A DNA stretch of 17,515 nucleotides from Chloroflexota bacterium (GTDB taxonomy: Bacteria; Chloroflexota; Dehalococcoidia; DSTF01; JACRBR01). Position 1 is the stretch's first letter, and each line of letters opens with the position of its first letter. This document shows positions 1 through 5,762 of the stretch, piece after piece. Made by a program: the position numbers and the translations under genes. The notes below the pieces were generated by a model. It made no database searches. It saw only the letters and a list, made by a program, of their open reading frames with translations, and was not told where the DNA came from. The stretch is from contig JACRBR010000223.1 in assembly GCA_016213125.1 (NCBI GenBank), positions 1 through 17,515 of the forward strand, read 5' to 3'.

Positions 1-831
1 GGTGACGTGGGCCGCATGAACACGGTGTTCAAGTTCTACCTGCACGTCTGGATGATGTGGGGCGTCGTTTCGGCGTTCGCGCTGTGGTACCTGTTCGCCG
101 TCATGCGGCCGCAGGAGGCGTTCCTGCGGCGGATCGGCGAGTTCAACGCGGCCTTCGTGCTCGTACCGCGGTATGCGTTCGCGGCCGTCGCGACCCTGCT
201 GCTCGTGCTGACGCTGGTGTACCCGTACTTCGGCACGCGCGCGCGCATCCACAGCCGCTTCGACCCCGGCCTGGGATCCGGCAACGATGGCCTGGCGTGG
301 ATGGAATCCGAGAACATCGTCGAAGCCGGCCACGATAACTTCTACCGCGTGCGCTACGAGACCTCCGACCAGGAGTTTGAGCTGGAGATGGCGCACACGC
401 GGGACGCCATCAACTGGCTGCGCAAGAACGTCACGGGCACGCCCACCATCATCGAAGCGATTACGGTGCGCTACCGCAGCATGTACGCCCGCATGGCCAT
501 CAATACCGGCCTGCAGGATGTCCTGGGCTGGGACTTCCACCAATCGCAGCAGCGCGTGAAGTTCGCCAACACCATCGAGCTGCGGAAAATCGACGTAAAC
601 GACTTCTACACCACCGAGGACGCGGGAGCGGCGCGCCAGATCTTGAAGAAGTACGGCGTCGAGTGGGTGATCGTGGGCGACGAAGAGGAGAACAACTACG
701 GTGAGGCGGGGATGAAGAAGTTCGAGAACGGCCTCAACGGCACGCTGGAGCTTGCCTACGAGAACCCCAGCATCCGCATCTTCCACGTGATCCCGCAGGA
801 AGAGCTTGACGCCAGCGCGGTCGCCCGCTGA
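1..831 (+). CDS. DUF2298/YYY-type membrane protein, C-terminal part (5' truncated by window edge)
   Basis: The frame is open from base 1 and the gene certainly begins upstream; the GTG at 7 is not a credible start. The stop is TGA at 829-831. Numbering from that GTG, two hydrophobic segments are visible at about residues 10-33 and 53-75, followed by a soluble C-terminal domain from about 100 to 274. The short motif RMNTVFKFY before the first segment, the AINWLRKN-type helix, and the later GWDFHQSQQR and KYGVEWVIVGD stretches match my memory of the C-terminus of large polytopic DUF2298 proteins (YYY family) found mainly in Chloroflexota and archaea. These resemble glycosyltransferase-like membrane proteins, but their biochemical function is not established. 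The gene ends 22 bases before the convergent hicB-like gene. The family call is fairly confident; no function is claimed. Confidence 0.75.
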   Translation, partial: GDVGRMNTVFKFYLHVWMMWGVVSAFALWYLFAVMRPQEAFLRRIGEFNAAFVLVPRYAFAAVATLLLVLTLVYPYFGTRARIHSRFDPGLGSGNDGLAWMESENIVEAGHDNFYRVRYETSDQEFELEMAHTRDAINWLRKNVTGTPTIIEAITVRYRSMYARMAINTGLQDVLGWDFHQSQQRVKFANTIELRKIDVNDFYTTEDAGAARQILKKYGVEWVIVGDEEENNYGEAGMKKFENGLNGTLELAYENPSIRIFHVIPQEELDASAVAR

Positions 832-853
832 CTAACCTGACGGCCAGCCTGGT

Positions 854-1081
854 CTACGGAACCACGAGGTCGAGCTGTTCGATGCGAATCATCGACGGAA
901 TGCTCCTGGCGACTTCGTCCTCGCTCGCCGTCTCGAACCACCCCTGGACGGCCTCGATCAGCATCGCGCGGGCTTCGTCAACCGAATCCCCATGACTTGC
1001 GATATCCAACTCGGGACACAGCGAAACGTAAGCGTCATTCTCCCGCCGGATCACCGCCGTGAGGCGCACCGTCTTACTCAT
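854..1081 (-). CDS. HicB-like (UPF0150) antitoxin-family protein, no HicA partner
   Basis: This 75-residue protein starts at ATG 1081 (minus strand) with a good Shine-Dalgarno, GGGAGG, five bases upstream (1087-1092). Residues about 6-50 show the HicB-like pattern: a beta strand, then DAYVSLCPELDIASHGDSVD, then a helix with EARAMLIEAVQGWFE. The family includes antitoxins of type II HicAB systems. HicB partners usually neutralise HicA, a small dsRBD-fold mRNA interferase. The protein ends at about the length of the HicB core and shows no recognisable HTH or RHH DNA-binding tail. Neither flank can hold a HicA gene: 22 bases separate it from the DUF2298 gene and 140 bases from ffh. It may therefore be an orphan, a non-TA regulator of the same fold, or an antitoxin acting on a toxin elsewhere. 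Confidence 0.75.
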   Translation of the reverse strand: MSKTVRLTAVIRRENDAYVSLCPELDIASHGDSVDEARAMLIEAVQGWFETASEDEVARSIPSMIRIEQLDLVVP

Positions 1082-1090
1082 GACTGCCTC

Positions 1091-1143
1091 CCAGACTCGG
1101 ATCCTACGCTATCTCACAATATCCGAGGCGGCATCGAGTCTGG
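1091..1143. repeat. 9-bp perfect inverted repeat between hicB-like gene and ffh
   Basis: CCAGACTCG at 1091-1099 is the exact reverse complement of CGAGTCTGG at 1135-1143, with a 35-base spacer. The left arm abuts the Shine-Dalgarno of the minus-strand hicB-like gene. The right arm lies 13 bases before an extended -10-like sequence for ffh (TGGTAAACT, hexamer 1157-1162; no convincing -35). It could be a pair of half-sites for a regulator of this divergent region, or a leader stem in the hicB transcript. Chance occurrence is possible. Confidence 0.35.
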
Positions 1144-1221
1144 AATCCCCCTCTGGTAAACTGGCTCGTTGATTCGATACCCCGGCCCGCAGGCCGGACG
1201 ATGTGGTGATTCACTGATCTC

Positions 1222-2553
1222 ATGCTCGAAGCGTTAACCGACAAGCTGACCGGCGTCTTCTCGAAGCTCGGTTCGCACGGCACCATCACGGAGAAAGACC
1301 TCGACGAGGCGATGCGCGAGGTCCGCATCGCGCTGCTCGAGGCCGACGTCAACTTCAAGGTCGTGCGGCAGTTCATCGCCACCGTCCGCGAGCGGGCGCT
1401 GGGCCAGGAGGTGCTGCAGTCGATCTCCGGATCGCAGATGGTGATCGGTATCGTCAACGAGGAGCTGATCAACATCCTCGGCGGCGACCCCTCGAACCTC
1501 AAGCTGGCCTCGAAGCCGCCGACCGTCATCATGCTCGTGGGCCTGAAGGGCTCCGGGAAGACCACCACCGCCGCCAAGCTGGCGCTGCACATGCGGAAGC
1601 AGGGCCAGAAGCCGCTGCTGGTGGCCGCCGACCCCTACCGCATGGCCGCCGTCGACCAGCTGAAGTCGCTGGCGAAGCAGCTGGGCATGCCGGTGGTGCT
1701 CCCCGACGAGGGACAGGGCGTGGCCGACCTCTGCACCGCATCGCTGAAGGAAGCATCGCGCCAGGGGGCCAGCGTCCTCATCGTCGACACGGCGGGGCGC
1801 TCCACCATCGACTCGGAGATGATGCAGGAGGTCACCGACGTCCGGAAGGCGTTGAATCCCAGCGAGGTCATCCTCGTCCTGGACGCCATGACCGGCCAGG
1901 AGGCGGTCAACGTCGCGCAGGAGTTCCACAACCAGCTCGATGTGACGGGCATCATCGTCTCGAAGATGGACGGCGATGCCCGGGGTGGCGCCGTGCTCTC
2001 GATCCGCGCGGTGACCGGCCTGCCGGTGACGTTCATCGGGATGGGCGAAAAATCCGACGCGCTGGAGCCGTTCTTCCCGGACCGCTTCGCCTCGCGCATC
2101 CTCGGCATGGGCGATGTCGTCGGCCTGATCGAGAAGGCCAAGGACACCATCTCGGAGCAGGACGTCGAGTCGCTCGAGAAGAAGATGAAGGCCAAGCAGC
2201 TGGACCTGGAGGACTTCATCACCCAGTTCCAGCGCATCAAGAAGATGGGCCCGATGAACCAGCTTCTTGACATGCTGCCGGGCATGGGCCAGATCAAGCG
2301 CCAGATGAAAGTCGATAGCTTCGACGAGAGCTTCTGGAACAAGGCCGAGGCCGTCGTATACTCTATGACGCCGGAGGAACGGAAACGCCCGGAGATGATC
2401 AACGGCAGCCGGCGCAAGCGGATCGCCCGGGGCAGCGGCACGACGCCGCAGGAAGTCAACCAGTTGTTGAACCAGTGGAAGGAGGCGAAGAAGATCATGC
2501 AGCAGTTCGCCACCAACCGCTCGATATTCAGCAGTATCTTTGGAGGACGGTAA
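1222..2553 (+). CDS. ffh: Signal recognition particle GTPase Ffh (SRP54)
   Basis: The 443-residue length is normal for Ffh. The protein binds 4.5S RNA and hydrophobic signal sequences and, with FtsY, delivers nascent membrane proteins to the translocon. The N domain spans about 1-90 and contains the usual ALLEADVN motif. The G domain spans about 100-300: P-loop GLKGSGKTT at 107-115, ADPYR at 136-140, DTAGR at 189-193, and the SKMDGDARGG element at 247-256. The methionine-rich M domain spans about 320-443 and includes KKMGPMNQLLDMLPGM and a basic RNA-binding segment followed by GSGTTPQEVNQLL. The ATG at 1222 gives the expected N-terminus, but no strong Shine-Dalgarno precedes it. A 6-bp GC stem with a 4-base loop (1182-1197) lies in the leader. 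The P-loop has Lys where Ffh usually has Gln, and ADPYRM replaces the usual ADVYRP. It is first in the ffh-rpsP-khpA-rimM operon. Confidence 0.96.
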   Translation: MLEALTDKLTGVFSKLGSHGTITEKDLDEAMREVRIALLEADVNFKVVRQFIATVRERALGQEVLQSISGSQMVIGIVNEELINILGGDPSNLKLASKPPTVIMLVGLKGSGKTTTAAKLALHMRKQGQKPLLVAADPYRMAAVDQLKSLAKQLGMPVVLPDEGQGVADLCTASLKEASRQGASVLIVDTAGRSTIDSEMMQEVTDVRKALNPSEVILVLDAMTGQEAVNVAQEFHNQLDVTGIIVSKMDGDARGGAVLSIRAVTGLPVTFIGMGEKSDALEPFFPDRFASRILGMGDVVGLIEKAKDTISEQDVESLEKKMKAKQLDLEDFITQFQRIKKMGPMNQLLDMLPGMGQIKRQMKVDSFDESFWNKAEAVVYSMTPEERKRPEMINGSRRKRIARGSGTTPQEVNQLLNQWKEAKKIMQQFATNRSIFSSIFGGR

Positions 2554-2556
2554 CCA

Positions 2557-2946
2557 GTGCCAGTACGAATTCGATTGCGCCGCGTCGGCAAGAAGAAGCA
2601 GCCCAACTACCGGCTGGTGGTGGCCGACTCGCGCGCCCCGCGTGACGGCGCGTTCATCGAGACGCTGGGGACCTACGACCCCCTGACGGAGCCCGCGACC
2701 ATCGTCATCAACGAGGAGCGCGCGAAGGCGTGGCTCGCCAAGGGCGCCATCCCCTCGGAGCGGGCGGAGCGTCTGCTGGCGAGCAAGGGCATCGTCGAGG
2801 CCCCCGTCACGCCGCAACGCGCGAAGAAGGTGACGGAAGAACCCAAGGCCGAAGCCCCTGCGGCGGCCGCGACCGCACCCGCGGCCGCAGCTGCACCCGC
2901 CACCGAAGCTGCTGCACCTGCGGAGGACGCGCCCGCAGCGGAGTAG
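2557..2946 (+). CDS. rpsP: 30S ribosomal protein S16 with Ala/Pro-rich acidic C-terminal tail
   Basis: The protein has 129 residues and starts at GTG 2557, three bases after the ffh stop. The Shine-Dalgarno TGGAGGA (2541-2547) lies inside the end of ffh, so the two genes are probably translationally coupled. Residues 1-82 are classic S16: the VRIRLRRVGKKKQPNYRLVVADSR start, then GAFIETLGTYDP and the ER.K.WL.KGA.PSE motif. S16 binds 16S rRNA in the 30S body and is needed for early small-subunit assembly. Most bacterial S16 proteins end at about 80-90 residues. Here residues 92-129 form an extra tail made almost wholly of Ala, Pro and Glu, which should be disordered and acidic. Such tails occur in some Actinobacteria and Chloroflexota. 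The neighbour rimM encodes the 30S maturation factor, so the operon pairs a ribosomal protein with an assembly factor. Confidence 0.96.
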   Translation: MPVRIRLRRVGKKKQPNYRLVVADSRAPRDGAFIETLGTYDPLTEPATIVINEERAKAWLAKGAIPSERAERLLASKGIVEAPVTPQRAKKVTEEPKAEAPAAAATAPAAAAAPATEAAAPAEDAPAAE

Positions 2947-2952
2947 CTACTT

Positions 2953-2968
2953 CGAGCGATTGCGCTCG
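2953..2968 (+). other. Small perfect hairpin between rpsP and khpA
   Basis: CGAGCG (2953-2958), loop ATTG, CGCTCG (2963-2968): a 6-bp perfect stem just after the rpsP stop. It is followed by a T-rich but interrupted tract (GTTTGTTGTT, 2977-2986). It could be a weak attenuator or an RNA-processing site that lowers expression of the downstream genes relative to rpsP. The T tract is too broken for a confident intrinsic terminator. Confidence 0.35.
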
Positions 2969-3012
2969 CCCCGGCTGTTTGTTGTTCGCAGTTGTCTGTT
3001 GTTGGAGGAGCC

Positions 3013-3243
3013 ATGCAGGAGCTGATCGAGTACATCGCCAAGAACCTGGTCGACTCTCCGGACGACGTGAAGGTCACCGAGGACAAGCAGCGCGGTCGCA
3101 TCGTCATCCGGCTGGAGGTCGGCGCCGACGACTACGGCCGCGTCATCGGCCGCAACGGCCGCATCGCGCAGGCCATGCGCGCACTGCTCAAGGTCAGCGC
3201 CGTCCGCCACCGCGAATACGCATCGCTGGAGATCGGCGAGTAG
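3013..3243 (+). CDS. khpA: KH-domain RNA-binding protein, KhpA type
   Basis: The protein has 76 residues and starts at ATG 3013, preceded by TTGGAGGAG (3003-3010), an excellent Shine-Dalgarno. An in-frame TTG at 2992 would swallow that site and is rejected. The whole protein is one KH domain: ELIEYIAKNLVDSPDDVKV, then a beta strand RIVIRLEVGADDYG, then the RNA-binding GxxG loop as GRNG (46-49) within GRVIGRNGRIAQAMRALL. KhpA proteins (YlqC family) are encoded between rpsP and rimM in many bacteria. They often pair with KhpB/Jag to bind RNA and affect cell growth and envelope functions. Length, motif and position all agree. No KhpB gene is present here. The gene ends eight bases before the rimM ATG. 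Confidence 0.93.
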   Translation: MQELIEYIAKNLVDSPDDVKVTEDKQRGRIVIRLEVGADDYGRVIGRNGRIAQAMRALLKVSAVRHREYASLEIGE

Positions 3244-3251
3244 GTGCCGGC

Positions 3252-4154
3252 ATGATCCGCAGAGGCGCCAGGAAGAAGGGTCCGGACATCTCCGTCCCCG
3301 GCGCCGCCAAGGGAGAAGCGCCCCCTCCGGGGCGCTCGTCGTTTGCGACTCGCGTGAAGACGCGGCGCCGCAAGTCGCAGGCATCCAGCGGCGCAGCCCC
3401 GCCGCGCGCGATCGCCCGCAAGCCTCTCGACGCGGCCCCCGGCAAACCAAAGACGCAGCCGGCGCTGTTGACCCGCGAGGAGCGCCTGGCACTCGCCACG
3501 GGCAGGACGCATCGAGCGCCGACGGCCGCGCAGACTCCAACACCGGCGACGACAGCCACGCCGCCACCACGTGGCTCGACGCCGGCAGCGCCCTCCACAA
3601 CCGCCCGTGGCAGGGCCGCCCAGCGCTCGCGCGACCTCGCTCCGAAGCCGCAGGCGGAGCCCGACGAAGGCTTCGTAGCCGTCGGCCGCGTGCAGGGGCC
3701 CTTCGGCCTGAAGGGCGAGCTGAAGGTGCTCTCCCTCACCGACAACCCTGACCGCTTCCTCCCGAAGGCGAAGCTGTGGGCCGGACAACAGCCCGTCACC
3801 GTTGCCGCGGTGCGCGAGGCGCAGGGCTACGTCTATCTCACGCTGAAGGGCTTCCATGACCGGACGTCGGTCGACAAGTTTCGCCACGCGCTGCTGCAGG
3901 TGCCCGAGGCGGACCTTCCGGAGCTGGAGGAAGGCGAGTACTACCGCTTCCAGCTCATCGGCCTGACCGTGGTGGACCGCGCTGGCGAGGAGATCGGCAC
4001 GCTGGCCGAGGTCAGCGAGACAGGCGCCACCGACGTCTATCGTGTGCGTACGCCCGAGGGGAAGGACGTGCTGCTGGCCGCCACCGCCGACGTCGTCGTC
4101 TCCGTCGATCTCAAGGCGAAGCGCATGGTCGTCGATCCGCCGCCCTGCGCCTGA
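3252..4154 (+). CDS. rimM: 16S rRNA processing factor RimM with a ~138-residue disordered N-terminal extension
   Basis: The 300-residue frame starts at ATG 3252, eight bases after khpA. The RimM part is residues 140-300: the PRC-like N domain opens with FVAVGRVQGPFGLKGELKVLS (141-161), and the second barrel has EYYRFQLIGLTVVD then GTLAEVSETGATDVY and a VLLAA..DVVVSVD end. RimM binds S19 and the 30S head and helps late 30S maturation. Standard RimM has about 165-180 residues. The preceding 138 residues are rich in Arg, Lys, Ala, Pro and Thr with no recognisable fold. No Met occurs between residues 1 and 292. The only possible later starts (GTG at codon 35, TTG at codon 73) still leave a long extension, and the domain itself has no start codon with a Shine-Dalgarno. 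The extension is therefore probably real, though its exact start is uncertain. Confidence 0.9.
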   Translation: MIRRGARKKGPDISVPGAAKGEAPPPGRSSFATRVKTRRRKSQASSGAAPPRAIARKPLDAAPGKPKTQPALLTREERLALATGRTHRAPTAAQTPTPATTATPPPRGSTPAAPSTTARGRAAQRSRDLAPKPQAEPDEGFVAVGRVQGPFGLKGELKVLSLTDNPDRFLPKAKLWAGQQPVTVAAVREAQGYVYLTLKGFHDRTSVDKFRHALLQVPEADLPELEEGEYYRFQLIGLTVVDRAGEEIGTLAEVSETGATDVYRVRTPEGKDVLLAATADVVVSVDLKAKRMVVDPPPCA

Positions 4155-4260
4155 AATCGGCGGGCCGGCGCCATCGGCTGTCGATCTCGCGCTCCCCTGC
4201 GCGTCGTATTCCTGAGACCATCTCGAACAGCGCGCTCTCAGCGAAGGAGCCACGACGAAG

Positions 4261-4605
4261 ATGCGCTACATGTTCCTGATCTACGACGACGAGACCAGCC
4301 CCAAGGGCAACGACCCGGCGATGTTCGCCGAGTACGGCAAGTTCACCGACCTCGTGCGAGAGAAGGGCGTGCTGAGGGCGGGTGATCCGCTGCAGCCAAC
4401 CGCGACCTCGACGACGGTGCGGTTCCGCGACGGCAACGCCATCACGACCGACGGCCCCTTCGCCGAGACCAAGGAGCAGCTCGGCGGCTACTACATCCTC
4501 GACTGCAAGGACCTGGACGAGGCGCTGCAGTACGCGGCGAAGATCCCGTCGGCGCGCTTCGGCTCGATCGAGGTGCGCCCGATCCTCGAGATGCAGGACC
4601 GTTGA
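4261..4605 (+). CDS. YCII-related (DGPF-domain) protein
   Basis: The protein has 114 residues and starts at ATG 4261, with AAGGAG at 4244-4249, slightly far at eleven bases. It begins MRYMFLIYDDE and contains the hallmark TDGPFAETKEQLGGYYILD (residues about 61-79), which defines the DGPF/YCII-like family of small ferredoxin-fold proteins. The biochemical role of this family is not settled. Related proteins are often encoded next to ECF sigma factors of the ECF42 group, but no sigma factor gene is visible here. It lies 106 bases after rimM, which suggests its own promoter, though I see no convincing one. It is convergent with the crotonase gene, with 12 bases between the stops. Confidence 0.88.
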   Translation: MRYMFLIYDDETSPKGNDPAMFAEYGKFTDLVREKGVLRAGDPLQPTATSTTVRFRDGNAITTDGPFAETKEQLGGYYILDCKDLDEALQYAAKIPSARFGSIEVRPILEMQDR

Positions 4606-4617
4606 GGGGCGGCGGTG

Positions 4618-5466
4618 CTATTTCGGGCGTTCGCCGTAGTCCTGGAACGGCGCGTCGCGGCGGCGCACCGCCTCCCGGAAGCCGTCCTTCATCGCCATAT
4701 CGCGCCAGGCGATGCCCTCCGGCGTATGGCGGGCGATGCCGTCGAACACCGTCCCCAGGATCTGCGTGCTGCGCAGGCCCATGTTTTCGTAGGCCTGGTT
4801 CACCAGCAGCTTGCTCATCACGAGTTGGTTCAGCGGGATCGTCGCCAGCTTTCGGGCCATCGCGTCCACCTCGCCGGCGAGCTGCGACGCAGGGACCGCC
4901 TTCGACGCGAGGCCCACGCGCGCGGCCTCGACGCCGGTCAGCGACTCGCCGGTGAGCATGAGGCGCTTCGCGTGCTCGAGGCCCACGCGGTACACCCACA
5001 TCATCGTCGTCGGCTCGCCCCAGACGCGCGCCGGCGGATAGCCGATCTGCGCATCCTCCGCCATGAAGATGAGATCGCTGCACAGCGCCAGGTCGGTCCC
5101 GCCACCCACGCACCAGCCGTGCACCTGCGCGATCACCGGCTTCGGGCTCTCCCACAGCGACATGTAGGCACGGACGTTCCGCGACATGCCCAGGTAGTCG
5201 CGCACCGGATCCCACATGCCGCCCATCGCCCGCTGCGATGCGTCCTCGCCCTTCGTGCCCCAGTCCAGGTCGTACCCGGCACAGAACGCCCGCCCGGCGC
5301 CGCTGAGCACGATCACACGGATCGCGCTGTCGTCGTTGGCGGCGATGACGGCCGCACGCAGATCGGCGATCAGCGCGGTGTTGATGGCATTCAGGCGCTC
5401 CGGCCGGTTCAGGGTGATGCGCGCGACCGCGCCGTCAGTCGCGTACTCGATGGCTGTGTATGTCAT
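4618..5466 (-). CDS. Crotonase/enoyl-CoA hydratase-family protein with non-canonical active site
   Basis: The protein has 282 residues and starts at ATG 5466 (MTYTAIEY, the usual crotonase opening). The frame stays open upstream to 5643, but that part is not crotonase-like. The fold is clear: ITLNRPERLNAIN (17-29), the oxyanion-hole loop GRAFCAGYDL (58-67), KPVIAQVHGWCVGGGTDLAL (109-128), then a long RVWGEPTTMMWVYRVG segment and AKRLMLTGE. In true hydratases the two catalytic glutamates sit in GGGCELA and GxPE. Here those positions read GGGTDLA (Asp125) and GYPP (Pro145). It is thus probably not an ordinary 2-enoyl-CoA hydratase; another acyl-CoA reaction (isomerase, hydrolase, decarboxylase) is possible. 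No Shine-Dalgarno precedes the ATG, which fits a leaderless transcript from the promoter at 5473-5501. Confidence 0.9.
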   Translation of the reverse strand: MTYTAIEYATDGAVARITLNRPERLNAINTALIADLRAAVIAANDDSAIRVIVLSGAGRAFCAGYDLDWGTKGEDASQRAMGGMWDPVRDYLGMSRNVRAYMSLWESPKPVIAQVHGWCVGGGTDLALCSDLIFMAEDAQIGYPPARVWGEPTTMMWVYRVGLEHAKRLMLTGESLTGVEAARVGLASKAVPASQLAGEVDAMARKLATIPLNQLVMSKLLVNQAYENMGLRSTQILGTVFDGIARHTPEGIAWRDMAMKDGFREAVRRRDAPFQDYGERPK

Positions 5467-5472
5467 GGAGGC

Positions 5473-5501
5473 AGCGTATCGGCGGGGCCCGGCGCGCTCA
5501 A
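5473..5501 (-). promoter_or_regulatory. Candidate leaderless promoter of the crotonase gene
   Basis: On the minus strand, TTGAGC (5496-5501) is followed after exactly 17 bases by TACGCT (5473-5478), and the ATG begins six bases later. This spacing puts transcription start at or next to the start codon. It explains why no Shine-Dalgarno is present; the bases before the ATG read CTGCCTCC. Confidence 0.42.
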
Positions 5502-5570
5502 TCCCGTCCGAAACGCGCATCCGGCAGGAATCGCGCGCGGCTTCGTGGCGATGCTGGGGAAAACCCCGAT

Positions 5571-5600
5571 TTGCCGGGCGGGGGTCCCAGTCCGTACACT
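5571..5600 (+). promoter_or_regulatory. Candidate promoter and long leader of the DEAD-box gene
   Basis: TTGCCG (5571-5576) and TACACT (5595-5600) are separated by 18 bases, a sigma70-like arrangement. It would give a leader of about 155 bases before the TTG start at 5763. Long leaders are common on cold-induced RNA helicase genes. A 5-bp stem CCCTC/GAGGG with a 7-base loop lies about 35 bases upstream of the start. A GGGG-AAAA-CCCC hairpin (5556-5567) lies just before the -35. Apart from this, the 296-base gap 5467-5762 holds only the divergent crotonase promoter. Confidence 0.4.
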
Positions 5601-5762
5601 GGGGTATCGATATCCAACCTGGCGTACGCCTGTCGCATCGCACCGCCCCATCAAGGCTTGCCGCAACGGCCGCTATCGCCCCAGCTCCTATCTCGGCGAG
5701 GCTTCGTCGAGCCCCTCAACAAGCGAGGGTGTCGGGAGACCTCATTCAGAGAAGGAGAACAG

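Noticed and set aside
1082..1221. HicA toxin gene or 4.5S RNA gene between the hicB-like gene and ffh
   Set aside because: The gap is 140 bases, with no reading frame of HicA type and no long 4.5S-like hairpin with the conserved SRP tip.
1234..2817. 527-codon open frame antisense to ffh and rpsP
   Set aside because: Its protein is low-complexity Arg/Leu/His/Asp-rich sequence typical of antisense frames in GC-rich genes, and ffh/rpsP are unambiguous on the other strand.
2730..3251. Upstream extension of the rimM frame to 2730
   Set aside because: It overlaps rpsP and khpA in another frame and has no Shine-Dalgarno; ATG 3252 fits operon spacing.
5556..5567. GGGG-AAAA-CCCC hairpin as a terminator
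   Set aside because: The stem is only four base pairs, has no T tract, and lies between two divergent promoters where no transcript should end.
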